Origin: Dromiciops gliroides
Taxonomy: Eukaryota; Chordata; Mammalia; Microbiotheria; Microbiotheriidae
DNA length: 64,000 nucleotides
NCBI RefSeq assembly: GCF_019393635.1
Contig: NC_057861.1
Span: 726,384,232-726,448,231 of the forward strand
Reading direction: 5' to 3'
The notes beneath the pieces were generated by a model. The model searched no databases. It saw only the letters and a list, made by a program, of their open reading frames with translations, and was not told where the DNA came from. Positions 21,253 to 33,424 of the stretch are shown here, one piece after another. The number at the start of each line of letters is the position of its first letter. Position 1 is the stretch's first letter. The position numbers were made by a program, and so were the translations under genes.

Positions 21253-21790
21253 ATTCATCTGGCCCTGAACTTTGAATTGGTCAGAGCAATCTTCTAAGAC
21301 CCATTTGCTAAACTGGAGAGATGCCAATTTGATGAAGAGGCAACAAATTTCTGAAGCACATAGTAGACCAGTAAGAAATCTTTAAAATGTAGACTCAATA
21401 GAGAGTATCCTCTAGTGCAAGATCCAAAAGACAAGCTGTTTTTCAAGCTCATTTGTGCACAATCAACATTTTATCCTTAAGTTTTTGTGCCCTGATAGAA
21501 TAACTCACTGATCAGTTGGTCACCCCAAAGCTTTTCAACTAGAAGTCAGAAGTACATAGCACATTTAATTACCTGGGTAGGAGCCAAGAAAGTGAGCCCA
21601 TCTTCCCAAGTATGCTCAGTCCCTTTGAGTAATGATAATCTTTGACACAAGTGCTATGCTTACAAATAATGCCACTGGACACGATGTTCCAATAAAATCT
21701 AGACCACTTTAAAGTAAACAAAATTCTTTTGGTCCACTGAGACAGGGGAGTATTTCCCTACCTCCAAATATTAAAAGATGAGAGAAAAGA
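21253..21790. other. Intergenic, no gene seen
   Basis: Unrecognised, apparently single-copy sequence. Confidence 0.5.
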
Positions 21791-21794
21791 ATAC

Positions 21795-22015
21795 ATATTT
21801 CTATAGTACTTAGTATGTGCCAGGCACCATGCTAAATGCTTTAAAAATATTTTCTTATTTGATCCTTACAGCAACCCTGCAAGGTAGGTGCTGTTATTAT
21901 CTCCATTATAGTTGAGGAAACTGAGATAGAGGTTAAGCGATTTGCTCAGGTGATTCAACTAGTCTTCCTGACAACAGGTTCAGGGCTCTATCCATTAGAT
22001 GCCTAGGTGCCTCAC
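21795..22015 (-). repeat. MIR/THER-type SINE
   Basis: 'tagtatgtgccaggcaccat', 'cagcaaccctgcaaggtagg', 'tagttgaggaaactgagata' and 'ctatccattagatgcctagg' form an inverted MIR-type copy. Confidence 0.75.
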
Positions 22016-22339
22016 CAGTATTGTCAAGTCTGAAGAGTAACCTTGATTTCAAGAAGTTGTAAGAGTAATCCCCCTCCTCCAGAGTCAACTAGTTAAAGGA
22101 ACATGCAATTATGATACATATTTGTTTCTCTGTAGCACCTACGGGCATCTAGCAGCAACTATTGACTTACTCTTGCCTATATTATCCTATTATTGATAAT
22201 AGTGTGATTTGTGGGTTTATGCACATAACCATCTGGCTGTACAAAACAAAGATGGACCAGAAGGAGTGCACCTTTTTCTCATAAGCAGAGGTTGTGCCTG
22301 AGATAAGGATCTCCCTTGTGACTGGACAGATGACTGTAA
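22016..22339. other. Intergenic, no gene seen
   Basis: No feature recognised. Confidence 0.4.
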
Positions 22340-22760
22340 GCAGTGGGAGGCAGTGTGGGACAAGTCAGAGAATGTATATTGCCTTTAGAGACAGAGAACT
22401 GAGATTTAAAACCCTACCTATGATGTTTAATGCCTGTGTGACCTTGGACAAGTCATTTATCCCCTTGGGTTTCAATTTCTTTACCACTAAAGTGAGCAAA
22501 TTCGACTAGAATGGGAGTTTTTAACTCTGTGTGTGTGTGTGTGTGTGTGTATAGAATGCTGGGCCTGGAGGCAGGAGATCCTGAAATCTATCCTCAAAAA
22601 CTGACTAGTTATATGACCCTTGGAGAGTCACTTAACCTTTCTGCCTTAATTTCCTCACTGTAAAGTGGGAATTATAACAGCACCTACCTTATAGTGTTCA
22701 TCAGAAGTGCTTAGTATAGTGGCTGACAAATAATAGGTCCTGTAGAAATGTTAGCTATTA
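22340..22760 (+). repeat. Two MIR/THER-type SINEs separated by (GT)n
   Basis: First copy about 22345-22512 ('ttagagacagagaactgaga', 'gtgtgaccttggacaagtca'). (GT)n at 22530-22551. Second copy about 22552-22760 ('ctgggcctggaggcaggaga', 'gtgggaattataacagcacc', 'tgacaaataataggtcctgt'). Confidence 0.7.
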
Positions 22761-22770
22761 ATTATTATGG

Positions 22771-23072
22771 GCTTTTGGCCATTTGATGAAACCTAGAAAC
22801 CCCTTTTTGAAATAATGTTTTTAAAATGCACAAAATAAAGTACATAGACACCTATTATACTGAAATGCAATGATCAAAAAACCCCTTTTTTGTGGGGCAA
22901 TGAGAGTTAAGTGACTTGCTCAGGGTCACACAGCTAGTAAGTATCAAGTGTCTGAGGTTGGATTTGAACTCAGGTCCTCCTGAATCCAGGGCCGGTGCTT
23001 TATCCACTGGGCCACCTAGCTGCTCCTCAAAATAACTTTTAAAAAACAAGTTCACAGACCCCAAATTAAGAA
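22771..23072 (-). mobile_element. hAT-like MITE, second copy, interrupted
   Basis: 'cttttggccatttgatgaaa', 'aatgcacaaaataaagtaca' and 'agttcacagaccccaaatta' are the reverse of the 2.95-3.13 kb element. A subfamily-B SINE (22883-23026) splits it. Confidence 0.62.
22883..23026 (-). mobile_element. tRNA-derived SINE (WSINE1-like, subfamily B)
   Basis: 'gtggggcaatgagagttaag' to 'ctgggccacctagctgctcc'. Core intact. Possible short duplication 'tcaaaa' on either side. Confidence 0.92.
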
Positions 23073-23625
23073 CTGCCAGACTATTTGTGGTGGCTAAGAA
23101 TTGGAAATCAAAGGAATGCCCATCAATTGGGGAATGGCTAAACAAACTGTGGTATATGATGGTGATGGAACATTATTGTTCAATAAGAGATGACCAGCAG
23201 GATGACTTCAGAAAGGCCTGGAAAGACTTGGATGAAATGATGTATTATGAGGTGAGCAGAACCAAGAGAACATTGTGCACAGAGATAGCAATATTGTTTG
23301 ATGAAGAACTATGAATTACTTGTCTATTCTCAAAAATACAATGATCCAAGACAATCCCAAAGGACTATTAATGAAACATACTATTCACCTCCAAAGAAAG
23401 AACTGATATTGATGGAGCACAGACCAAAGCATGCTATTTTTCATTTTTTAAAATTTTAATCAAGTTTGCTTGTACAAAATGACAAATATGGTAATGTTTT
23501 ACATAATCATACATGTATAACCCATATCTGACTGTTTGCCACCTCAGGGAGGGGGTGGGGAAGGAAGGAAAGAGCAATAAAAATTAAAACCGCAAACTAT
23601 AAATAAAAATGTTTATTATTTTTTA
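23073..23625 (+). mobile_element. L1 3' UTR fragment
   Basis: 'gcccatcaattggggaatgg', 'aaactgtggtatatgatggt', 'gaggtgagcagaaccaagag', 'atgatccaagacaatcccaa' and the A-rich 3' end 'caaactataaataaaaatg' mark the marsupial L1 3' end. 5' truncated. The open frame inside it is not a protein gene. Confidence 0.88.
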
Positions 23626-25055
23626 AAAAACCCTGCCAGACTAGAGGGTCCCTGATGCCTTCTCTAGATCAAGAATCTTATGAATGGACCTAGCGGAGGC
23701 TGTCCTTCTTTCTCTCATGGTAGCATCTAATGGTAGAATGGTGAACAGCAAAGGGGGATTGATTGAGTTATACAATTTTAATATTTTGCCCAAAAGGCAT
23801 TAAATTCTGCCAACTGGACACCCTTGCTATGTACCCACAATCAGTTTCCTGAGTTCCAGGAGTAGCAATTGACACTCGAATTTTTGTACATCTTTTCTCT
23901 GCTATCTCCATTTCATGAGTTAATGCTCATGGTTACTGTGCCAAATATTTTCTTTCCCATAGCCCAGAAAGAGCCTTGGTACCCAGGCCCTCCGATTGAT
24001 TGATCAACCAATCAACAAGAATTGATGATGCATTTACTCTGTGCTAAGCGTTGTGCCAGCCTTAGAGATACAAAGACAAATTCTCTGAGCTCAGATTAAG
24101 TTGCTCCATCTTTTAGCTCTCTTCTTCCCCTCATCCTTGGTATATAGAACTGCCTCATTCAGTCACTGCCACTTGTAGCTCTTCTCCGAATGCATCCAAA
24201 CCTGATGCAGGGTGCTGAGTCCAAGTCCTTAGAGTGAGCAATCAGATAGGATGTCTCAAGTCATCCAGGTCATCTTGGGAGTACTCTGAGCCCAGTGTTC
24301 ATGCCAAATTGGCTGGTAGAGGCCTGCAGGTTCCCCCAGTGAATGTGGCCAATGGCCAGACCCTAGAAGAAAATCTTGGTAGGATGTTTCTTTCCCTATA
24401 ACTCTATTGTTTTCTGTGTTCAACCAACTAAAAAGCATAGAATCGTCATGGTAGGAGGTTATAAGGAGATGAACTAACAAATTCCTCATTCATATACTTC
24501 CTGAAGAAGAGGATGGGGGGATGAGTCTAGGGTCCCAAAAGACCAGTCCTTCCTAGATATATGGCTTGCTCCAAATTTGGTGGCAAGGTGCTGTTGACAG
24601 AAAATTCTGAGTGACCCGCCACCAACTCTGACCTAGCCTCGGGGTATAATTTACTAAAAATACAGCTTACCTGTGTTTTTAGAAGGTTGGTGGGTTTGTA
24701 TAAAACCATACCTGATGAGCAATTTATCTCTATCTCCAATAACTTTACATCTCTTTGCCTCAGTTTCTTCATTCTCTAATATGAAAGGATTAGAAAGAGT
24801 AATCTTTAAGGTCTCTTTCAGTATTTGCTTCTATGATGACAGGATTTATTGTTAGCAGCATAGTATAGCTCAGAGGTACCAAATACCTCAATACAAATGG
24901 TCTGAAGCAAATTAAAATGCAATCAGGAAATACTTAACAAAATAGATAAAAACCAGTAAAGCAAATAATATCATATTTTAAAACTAAGTCAATATGGAGC
25001 CCACAGGAATCTTTAAGTACAGAATACTTACTATATGAGTTTGACACCACTGGTG
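23626..25055. other. Intergenic, no gene seen
   Basis: Mostly single-copy-looking. A short start piece of the ancient long repeat lies at about 24005-24080 ('aatcaacaagaattgatgat', 'gtgctaagcgttgtgccagc'). Frames of up to 81 codons here have no recognisable domain. Confidence 0.5.
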
Positions 25056-25330
25056 TAGCAGATAAAGTTCAAAGTTTGTCCTTATAAAGACCTAGGTTAA
25101 ATGCCCAGTTTTGGTCCCTAATGTCTGGGGGACCCTGGACTTCTTTAGGGCTTAGTCAACTCTCTAGAAGTTATATACAGATCAATTAGTGGTCATTTAT
25201 TAGGTGCCAAGAGCTTCTCTAAGCAGTGAGAATACAAATAGGAAGAATAAAACAATGTTACAGTCAAGGAACTTACATTCTGAGAAAGTCAGAAATGAGT
25301 GGCAATCTGCTTACAGAGGGAGTTCCTAAC
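25056..25330 (+). repeat. Old SINE fragment and ancient-repeat fragment
   Basis: 25060-25150 resembles a degraded tRNA-type SINE ('gtagcagataaagttcaaag'). 25185-25290 matches the start of the ancient long repeat ('gtcatttattaggtgccaag', 'aaggaacttacattctgaga'). Confidence 0.45.
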
Positions 25331-25489
25331 CTGATGGAACTGCTGACCCTCTGCATATGTTCATATTAGAGAACTAAATAAACCTGCCTGGTAGTTTTGA
25401 AATAATTCTATTTACAAATTATTTGTATATTTGTTGGAATGTTTATATTGATAATTGTTAAATTGACAATAAAAATAAAATTTGTTTAA

Positions 25490-26020
25490 AAACAAATTGG
25501 AGCAGACAGATTTCAGAAAAACCTGGAACGACTTAAATGGACTAATGCTGAGTGAAGTGAGCAGAACCAAGAGAACATTATACACAATATCAACAACACT
25601 GTGTGATGATCAACTGTGATAGACTTAGCTCTTCTCAGCAAGACAATGATCCAAGACAATTCTAAAGGACTCATGATGGAAAAGGTTTTCCACATACAGA
25701 AAAATTAAAAAACAAAAAACTGTGGAATCTGAATGTGGATTGAACCATACTGATTCTACTTTCTTGTTGTTTTTTTGTTTGTTTGTTGAGGTTTTTCCTT
25801 TTTTTCTGATTCTTCTTTCACAACATGTCTAAAGCAGAAATATATTTAATATGATTGTACATATATAACCTATATTAAATTGCTTTCTGTCTTTGGGGAG
25901 GGAGAAGGGAAGGGAGGGAGGGAGGGAGAAAAATTTGGAACTCAAAATCTTATAAAAACAAATGTTGAAAACTATCTTTACATGTAACTGGAAAATAACA
26001 AAATGTTTTCATGATTAAAA
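25490..26020 (+). mobile_element. L1 3' UTR fragment
   Basis: 'gcagacagatttcagaaaaa', 'gagtgaagtgagcagaacca', 'gatgatcaactgtgatagac', 'gactcatgatggaaaaggtt', (GGGA)n at about 25905-25930 and 'gttgaaaactatctttacat'. The least decayed L1 3' end in the window, strongly 5' truncated. Confidence 0.9.
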
Positions 26021-27164
26021 ATACATTGGAAAGCAAGCTCTCATGCAAAGTACCATATATGTTATATGCCCATCATATTTCATTTCCAAGGATATTTGTA
26101 GAAAACTTAACATGACTTAATTCTATAATTTAAAAATGTGACATATATGAAAAATTTTACAAAGTATTTGTTCTATCTTGATTCAAGGTCATGTCTTCAC
26201 ATGGGCTTGTTTCTCTTTTTATTCTATTATTTACATGGCCGTGATCAGAGACTATATCATAAAAAGGTTGGTATATGTTAAGGTGAATCAATTTGCAAAG
26301 TGGGGGGAAAGACTGTTTCCATGGCTTCTAATAGCATGAAAAAAAAAAACCCTAGAAAATGAAATCTAGTTTGCAATGGCAAACTAAATTAACCATCCTA
26401 TAAATACAACATAATTTTAGCACTTTCAGGCAAAACAGTTTACATAGTTAACTTCCATATGAGTAAACGTTGGGTTTTTGTTGTTTTTTGTTTGCTTCTG
26501 GCATTTTCTATTGATTATCATTATGTAGGTCATTGAAATAAGACCTACAATTTTTTTCCATTCAGGACATTTCTGCATATGGATAATATTTGTAGTCATC
26601 AGATAGGAAGCTGAGATACTTAACTATTCAATTTAAAAATTTAAGCACATTATAAAATAGCACAAATATTCAAGTTTATAAAATGGAAAACTTTCAAAGC
26701 AAATGCCGTGAAATAACTTCCTTAGAAGAAAAATGGATGGTTTAAAAATATGTAGCCATGCTGAGCTGTCCCTTTGAGATTTAAATTGGATGATCAGATA
26801 ATTTCCCACTTCTCTTGGTGTCTGAATTAAGTTAATAGGTGTATATGGCCTGTTATACACATGAACATTGTCAGCTGTCTTTTGGTTGCATAGGGGAAGT
26901 AGAATCAAGATATAGAAAGTCCCAGAAATACCCCTCTAATGCATCCATTGTATAGATGAGAAAATTGATGGCCAAAGTAGTTAAGGTTATACAGTTATCT
27001 AGTGGAAAATCAATTGTAGGAACCTGGAGAGTAGTTGAGGATTCATGATGCAGCTTGGATCTTCTAGATGATGGGAAGAAATAACCCTTGCTCTTAGCCA
27101 GGCTAAAATCCTTACATTAGAACACTTAGGGTAGCAGATGTGTTATTTGAAAATGTTGCTTCCA
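26021..27164. other. Intergenic, no gene seen
   Basis: AT-rich, apparently single-copy. An inverted MIR-type fragment lies at about 26930-27025 ('tgtatagatgagaaaattga'). A 91-codon minus-strand frame at 26633-26908 has no recognisable homology and I do not call it. Confidence 0.5.
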
Positions 27165-27309
27165 GGGGGCAGCTAGGTGGCACAGTGGATAAAGCACTGG
27201 CACTGGATTCAGGAGGACCTGAGTTCAAATCCAGCCTCAGACACTTGACACTTACTAGCTGTGTGACCCTGGCAAGTTGCTTAATCCTCATTGCCCCACA
27301 AAAAAAAGA
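27165..27309 (+). mobile_element. tRNA-derived SINE (WSINE1-like, subfamily B)
   Basis: 'gggggcagctaggtggcaca' to 'cattgccccacaaaaaaa'. Near-consensus core. Confidence 0.93.
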
Positions 27310-27589
27310 AACCATGAAACCCAGTTTATCCACCCCATTTATTTGCTCACTGATCATTTTCTTCTCTGTGTCATTTGGATCTATGCAATCAAAGCCTTTT
27401 CATCCAAAAAGGATGTATTTGAAAATATTTCTGGTTTTGTACCATTTAATGCTATAGGAAGCTCATCTGTTATATTTGAAGACCTAATAAAAATTGATGA
27501 AAAATTATATATTTTATTTAAAAATAAAATTTATTGTTAAATGTTTTGGCTCGTAATATGTGGAGAAATCATAGATCATTTTTTTAAAG
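27310..27589. other. Intergenic, no gene seen
   Basis: Short unrecognised stretch between a SINE and the L1 ORF1 remnant. Confidence 0.4.
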
Positions 27590-28364
27590 TACTGAAACCC
27601 TGGTTTTACCAGAGGGTAAAATAGAAATTGAAAGAATCCATGGATCACCACCTGAAAGAGATCCCAAAATGAAAACTCCCAGGAATACTCTAGCCAAATT
27701 CCAGAGCTCCTATGTCAAAGAGAAAATACTTCAAGCAGCCATAAAAAATCATTCAAATACTGTAGAATGACAGTCAAGATCACAGATTTAGCAGCTACAA
27801 TGTGAAAGGAATAGAGGGTTTGGAATATGATGTACCAGAAGGCAAAAAACAGGCATTACAACCACGAATAACCTAACCAGCAAAACTAATATAACCCTTC
27901 AAGGGAAAAATGGATAGTTTTAGTGAAATAGAAAACTTGCAAATATTCCTGATGAAAAGACCAAAGCTGAATAGAAAATTTGACTTTCAAACACAATACT
28001 CGAGAGATGTATAAAAAGGTAAATATGAAAAAGGAATTGTGAGGGACTTAAAGAAGTTAAACTATTTAACTTTCTATATGGGAAGAAGTTACATGTAAAT
28101 TCTAAAGACTTTATCATTATTAGAGTATTTAGGAGAAGTTGACATAGAGGGCACAAGAGTGAGTTAATTATGTTGGGATGATGTAAAAAATGGATAAAGG
28201 AGAAAGAGGGATGCTCTTGGTAGAAGACGGAAGTGAGGAAGAATGTGTAAAATTCTCCCATAAAAGTGGTGAGCAAGGGAAAGCTTTTAAAGTGGAAGCA
28301 GAAATGGAGGGGGCAGGTAACACTTGAACCTCACATCTAAATTGATTCAAAGAAGGAATATATA

Positions 28365-28475
28365 CATATATCTACATAGACAAACCTACATACACCTATA
28401 TTTGTATATATACATATATATATACATACATATATGTATATGTGTGTATATACGTATACATATATACACATATAC
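28365..28475. repeat. (TATACA)n/(TA)n low-complexity tract
   Basis: Alternating 'tatatacatacatatatg' sequence between the L1 ORF1 remnant and a SINE. Confidence 0.85.
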
Positions 28476-28530
28476 ACTCAATTCTTAATAAAAATCTATC
28501 GTATCCAAAAGGGATAAGAAGGAAAGGGGG

Positions 28531-28688
28531 AGGGGCAGCTAGGTGGTGCAGTGGATAGAGCACTGGCCCTGGAGTCAGGAGGACCTGAGTTCAAATCCGA
28601 CCTCAGACACTTGACACTTACTAGCTGTGTGACCCGGGGCAAGCGACTTAACCCCAATTGCCTCACCAAAAAAAAAAAAAAAAAAAAA
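28531..28688 (+). mobile_element. tRNA-derived SINE (WSINE1-like, subfamily A)
   Basis: 'aggggcagctaggtggtgca' to 'ccaattgcctcacc' and a 20-base A-run. Duplication about AGAAGGAAA on both sides. Nested in L1. Frames crossing it are SINE-derived. Confidence 0.92.
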
Positions 28689-29159
28689 GAAGAAGGAAAA
28701 GGGGTAAGAGAAAGGAAGGGGGCATGTGATAAAAGGAAGAGCAGATAAAAGAAGGCAGTGGTCAGAAGCAAAACAGACTTTAAAAGAGGGACAGGATAAA
28801 AAGAGAGAAAGATAAACATAAGAAAATAAAATGGAGGGAAATGTACAGTTAGTAATTATAACTGTGAATGTGAGTGGGACAAACTCACCCATAAAATTGA
28901 AGCAGATAGTATAATAGATTAAAAACCAGAATCCAACATCATATTGTTTACAAGAAACACAACTGAACATACAGACACACACAGAGTTAAAATAAGATGC
29001 TAGAGCAGGGATAGCAAACATGAACTCACACAAAACAAAAGCAAAAATAGACCTAATTTAGAGATAAATAGGGAAATTACATCTTCCTAAAAGGCACCAT
29101 AAATAATGAAATAATATAAATACTAAATGTATATGCACCAAATGGCATAGCATCCAAAT

Positions 29160-29316
29160 TCTTCTTCTTCTTCTCCTCCTCCTCCTCCTCCAGCAAGGCA
29201 ATGAGGGTTAAGTGACTTGTCCAGGATCACACAGCTAGTATGTGTCAAGTGTCTGAACTCAGTTCCTCCTGAATCCAGGGCCAGTGCTTTATCCACTGCA
29301 TCACCTATTTGCCCCC
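29160..29316 (-). mobile_element. tRNA-derived SINE (WSINE1-like, subfamily B)
   Basis: 'agcaaggcaatgagggttaa' to 'atcacctatttgcccc'. The A-tail side has become (TTC)n(TCC)n. Duplication CATCCAAAT at 29151-29159 and 29317-29325, within L1 ORF2. Confidence 0.92.
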
Positions 29317-30745
29317 CATCCAAATACTTAAAGGAAAAGTTAAATGAAGTATAGGAGAAAATAGTATCACTATACTAGTATAGGACCTCAACTTTCTCCT
29401 CTCAGAGTTAAATAAATATAACCATAAAATAAATAAGGAAGAAGTCAAGGAAATGAAAAGAATATTAGAAAAATTAGATATGATAGACCTTTGGAGAAAA
29501 GTGAATGGGTAGAGAAAGGAATATAGCTTTTTCTTAGCTCCACATGGCACCTTCACAAAAATTTACCATGCATTGGGCATAAAAACCTCATAACCAAATG
29601 CAGAAAAGAATAAACAGTATATGTGAACATTTCAGACCATAATGCAATAAAAGCTACTTTCAGTAAAGGTCCATGGAAACATAGATTAAAAATTTATTGG
29701 ACACTATTGCTGAATGCTAATGCTATTCAAATCTAATGCTAAACAATGAATGACTGAAAGGACAACTTATAGGGAAAAATAATTTCATTAAAGAAAGTGA
29801 CAAGACAATATTTCAAAATTTGTAGAATAATCCAAAGGAGTACTTAGAAGAAACTTTGTATCTCTAAGATGTTTTCTTCAATTAAAGAGGGAAGAGAAGA
29901 TAAATGAATTGGACATGATTTTTTAAAAAAACACCTAGAAAAACAACCAATTAAAAATCCCCAATTAAACACCAAAATGAAAATCTTGAAAATCAAAGGA
30001 GAAAATGAATAAAATTTAAAGTTAAAAAATCCATTGAACTAAGAAATAAAACTAGGAGCTGGTTTTATTTTTTTTAAAAAAACCCAATAAAATGGATAAA
30101 CTATTGATTAATTTAATTGAAAAAAAGAAAAGCAAATTACTAGTATTAAAAATGAAGAGCATTAATGCACAGCCAATGAAGAACAATTCAAGCAATTATT
30201 AAAACTTATTTTGCCTAATTATATTCCAGTAAAACTGACGAGCTAAGTGAAATGGATGACTATTACAGAAATACCAACTGCCTAGATTAGCAGAAGAAAT
30301 AGAATACTTAATAACATTATCTTAGAAAAAGACTTTGAATAAGACATCAATGAGCTCCTAAATAAAAATTCCCAGGACCAGATGAATTTACAATTGAATT
30401 CTACAAACATTTAAGGAACAATTAATTCCAGTACTATGTAAACTATTTGGAAAAATAGGTATAGAAGCAGTCTTACCAAATTCCTTTTATGACACAAATA
30501 TGCAAAATTTTTAAATAAAATACTAGCAAGGAGATTAAAACAATGTATCACAAAAATCATAAACTATGACCTGGTAGAATTTATACCTGGACTCCAGGGC
30601 TGGTTCAATAATAGGAAAACTATCAGCATAATGGACTATATCCATAACAAAAACAACAAAAATCATATGATTATATCAGTATATGCAGAAAAAAGCCTTT
30701 GACAAAATACAACATTCATTCCTTTTAAAAAACACTAGAAAGCAG

Positions 30746-30907
30746 GGCTGCTAGGTGGTGCAGTGGATAGAGTACTGGCCCTGGATTTAGGAGGACCTGA
30801 GTTCAAATTCGGCCTCAGACACTTGATGCTTGCTAGCTGTGTGACCCTGGACAAGTCACTTAACCCCAATTGCCTCACCAAAAAACAAAAACAAAGCAAA
30901 AAAATTA
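30746..30907 (+). mobile_element. tRNA-derived SINE (WSINE1-like, subfamily A), first of a doublet
   Basis: 'ggctgctaggtggtgcagtg' to 'ccaattgcctcacc' with an A-rich tail. The left flank AAAACACTAGAAAGCAG (30729-30745) recurs only after the second SINE at 31080-31096 (one mismatch). Confidence 0.92.
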
Positions 30908-31079
30908 AGGGGCAGCTAGGTGGCACAGTTGATAAAGCACTGGCCTTGGATTCAGGAGGACCTTAGTTCAAATCCAGCCTCATACAATTGACACTAGCTG
31001 CGTGACCCTCGGCAAGTCAATTAACCTTCATTACCCCACAAAAAAAAATCAAAACAAAGCAAAAAACAAACAAACCCAA
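30908..31079 (+). mobile_element. tRNA-derived SINE (WSINE1-like, subfamily B), second of a doublet
   Basis: 'aggggcagctaggtggcaca' to 'cattaccccac' and an A-rich tail of mixed AAAC units. Head to tail with the preceding subfamily-A copy, with no separate duplication between them. Confidence 0.92.
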
Positions 31080-32522
31080 AAAACACTAGTAAGCAGAAGA
31101 TGCCATGGCACCTTTCTTAAAATGATAGGTAGTATCTATCTAAAATCAAGGACAAACATTATGTGTAACAGAATAACTTTAAGCCTTCCCAATAAGATCA
31201 GGAGTAAAGCAAGGATGTCCATTATCACCACTATTACTAAATTTTGTATTATAAACTCTAGCTGTAGCAAAAAGAAAAAAAACAATGGAAAGAATGAAAA
31301 ATAGGCAATGAGGAAATAAAATGATTACTCTTTGTGGATGATATGATCGTATACTTAGAGAACCCTAGAGAATCAACTAAAAACTAATTGAAACAATTAA
31401 CAATTGCAGCAAAGTTGCAGGATATAAAATTAACCCACATAAATCACTAACATTTCTATATACAGCCAACAAATCACAGAAGCAAGAGGTAAAAAGAAAA
31501 ATTCCCTTTAAAATGACTGCAAACAATAGAAAATATTTGCACAAAACTCTAATATAGCCATATTAGGAGGAAATTGAAGGAAAATGAGAAATTGGGGGGA
31601 AAGTTTTACAACAAGTTTCTCTGATAAAGGCCTCATTTCTCAAATATATAGGAAACTGAGACAAATTCATAAAAAATAAGAGCCATTCCCCATTGGATAA
31701 ATGGTCAAAGGACATGAAAAAGGAGTTTTTAGAAGAAGATATCAAAGCTATTACTAGACACATGAAAAACTTCTTTAGATCACTATTGATGAGAGTAATG
31801 CAAATTAAAACAACTCTGGAAAACCACATCACACCTAACAAATTGTCTAATATTGTAAAAAAGGAAAATGACAATTGCTGGAGGGGATGTGGAAAAATTG
31901 AGACACTAATGCATTGTTGGTGGAGTTGTGAACCAATGTAACCACTCCGGAAAACAATTTTGACCATACTCCAAGGGATATAAAACTATGTATCCCCTTT
32001 GTCCCAGCAATATTACTAGTAGGTCTATATCCCAAAGAGATCAAAGAAGAGGCAAAAAGACCTATTTGTACAAAAATATTTATAGCTGTTCTTTTTGTGG
32101 TGGCAAAAAATTAGAAATTGAGGGAACACCCATCAACTGGGGAATGGCTCAAACAAGTTGTGGCATATAATTGTGATGCAATACTACTGTGTAATAATAA
32201 ATGAAGAGCAAGATGGTTTCAGAAAAACTTGGAAAGACTTACATGAACTGATGCAAAGTAAAGTGAGCAGAACCAGAAGGACATTCTACACAGTAATAAC
32301 AATAACAATTGAAAGACTTAGCCACTCTAATCAAGACAATGATCCAAGACTATTTGAAAGGACCCATGTTGAAAAAAGAACTGATGAACTCTGAATGCAG
32401 ACTGGGGAATATTTGTAAATTTTTTCTTGTTTTCTTGTTTGTGTTTTCTTTTGCAAAATGGCTAATTTAGAAATATGTTTTGAATGACTTCAGATGTATA
32501 TATCAAATTGCTTGCTTTCTTA

Positions 32523-32694
32523 TTTTTTTTTTATTTTTTAGTGAGACAATTGGGGTTAAGTGACTTGCCCTGGTCACACAGCTAGTAAGTGTTAAGTGTC
32601 TGAGGCCAGATTTGAACTCAGGTACTCCTGACTCCAAGGCCGGTGCTCTGTCCACTGCGCCACCTAGCTTCCCCTTTTTAATTTTTTTTAAATT
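32523..32694 (-). mobile_element. tRNA-derived SINE (WSINE1-like, subfamily A)
   Basis: 'gtgagacaattggggttaag' to 'cgccacctagcttcccc'. Perfect 15-bp duplication TTGCTTGCTTTCTTA at 32508-32522 and 32695-32709, inside the L1 3' UTR. Confidence 0.94.
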
Positions 32695-33424
32695 TTGCTT
32701 GCTTTCTTAACAAAGGAAGAAGGTGAAGGGTGGAGAGAATTTTGAACTCACCATTTTTTAAATGAATTGAAAAAATTACATATAATTGGTAACTATTAAT
32801 GAAATATAAAAACATATTTAAATTTAAAATAGAACAGATTATGCTAGGCTAACTTTTACCACTCTTTTGGACAGATTTATTACATTGGTAGATTGAGAAA
32901 ATGCAGTGAGACATGTGCTTAGATTTTAGCAAAACTTTTGATAAAGTATCTCACGCTAGTCTAGAGGCATGTGGGCTAGACTTGGATGGATTCAAAATTG
33001 GCTGAATGCTAGACACCAAGAGAAATCATTTATGGTTTGTTATCAGCTTGGAAGGTAGTCTCCAGTGGAGTGCCCCAGATTTCTATAATTGACCCCATGC
33101 TTTTGTCCCAATGACTTGGGTAAAGCTACCATAGGTATAGCATTGAATGGACCCTAAGGGGCATTGACATTCTTATCAGATTTGTAGATGTCACAAAGCA
33201 AGGAAGAATAGCTAAAAGATTTGGATTATAATCAAAATTCAAAAAAATTGATGAGTAATATTGGATAAATTGCATAAGATGAAATTTAATAGAGGCAGTT
33301 TATGAGAATCAAGAACTTGGACTTGGGTACTTATTAGTGGACTCAGATAATTATTAGTGGTGTGACTCTGAGCAAGTCACTAAATCTCTATCAGCCTCAA
33401 TTTCCTAATATAAAAAATTAAAAC

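Larger units (their letters stand above)
27590..32820 (+). mobile_element. Battered but near full-span L1 LINE
   Basis: Parts appear in the right order. ORF1p C-terminus at about 27599-27985 (ERDPKMKTPRN, then KEKILQAA, then 'aataacctaaccagcaaaac'). ORF2 endonuclease start at about 28850 (ITVNVSGTNSPIKLK; 'tgtttacaagaaacacaact' = LQETQ). Middle of ORF2 with the reverse transcriptase at about 29,570-31,540. 3' UTR from about 31,564 to 32,820 ('agccattccccattggataa', 'ggtctatatcccaaagagat', 'aagtgagcagaaccagaag'). About 1 kb of late ORF2 is missing at about 31,545-31,564. Five SINE copies sit inside. Numerous stops; not functional. Confidence 0.88.

Noticed and set aside
23087-23314. 75-codon frame reading MVAKNWKSKECPSIGEWLN...
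   Set aside because: This is L1 3' UTR sequence; similar text appears at 32.1 kb and is not a protein gene.
28575-29033. 152-codon open frame on the minus strand
   Set aside because: Starts in L1 ORF2 and ends in a SINE, both antisense; no real domain.
31563-31967. 134-codon open frame on the minus strand
   Set aside because: Antisense to the L1 3' UTR; no homology expected or seen.
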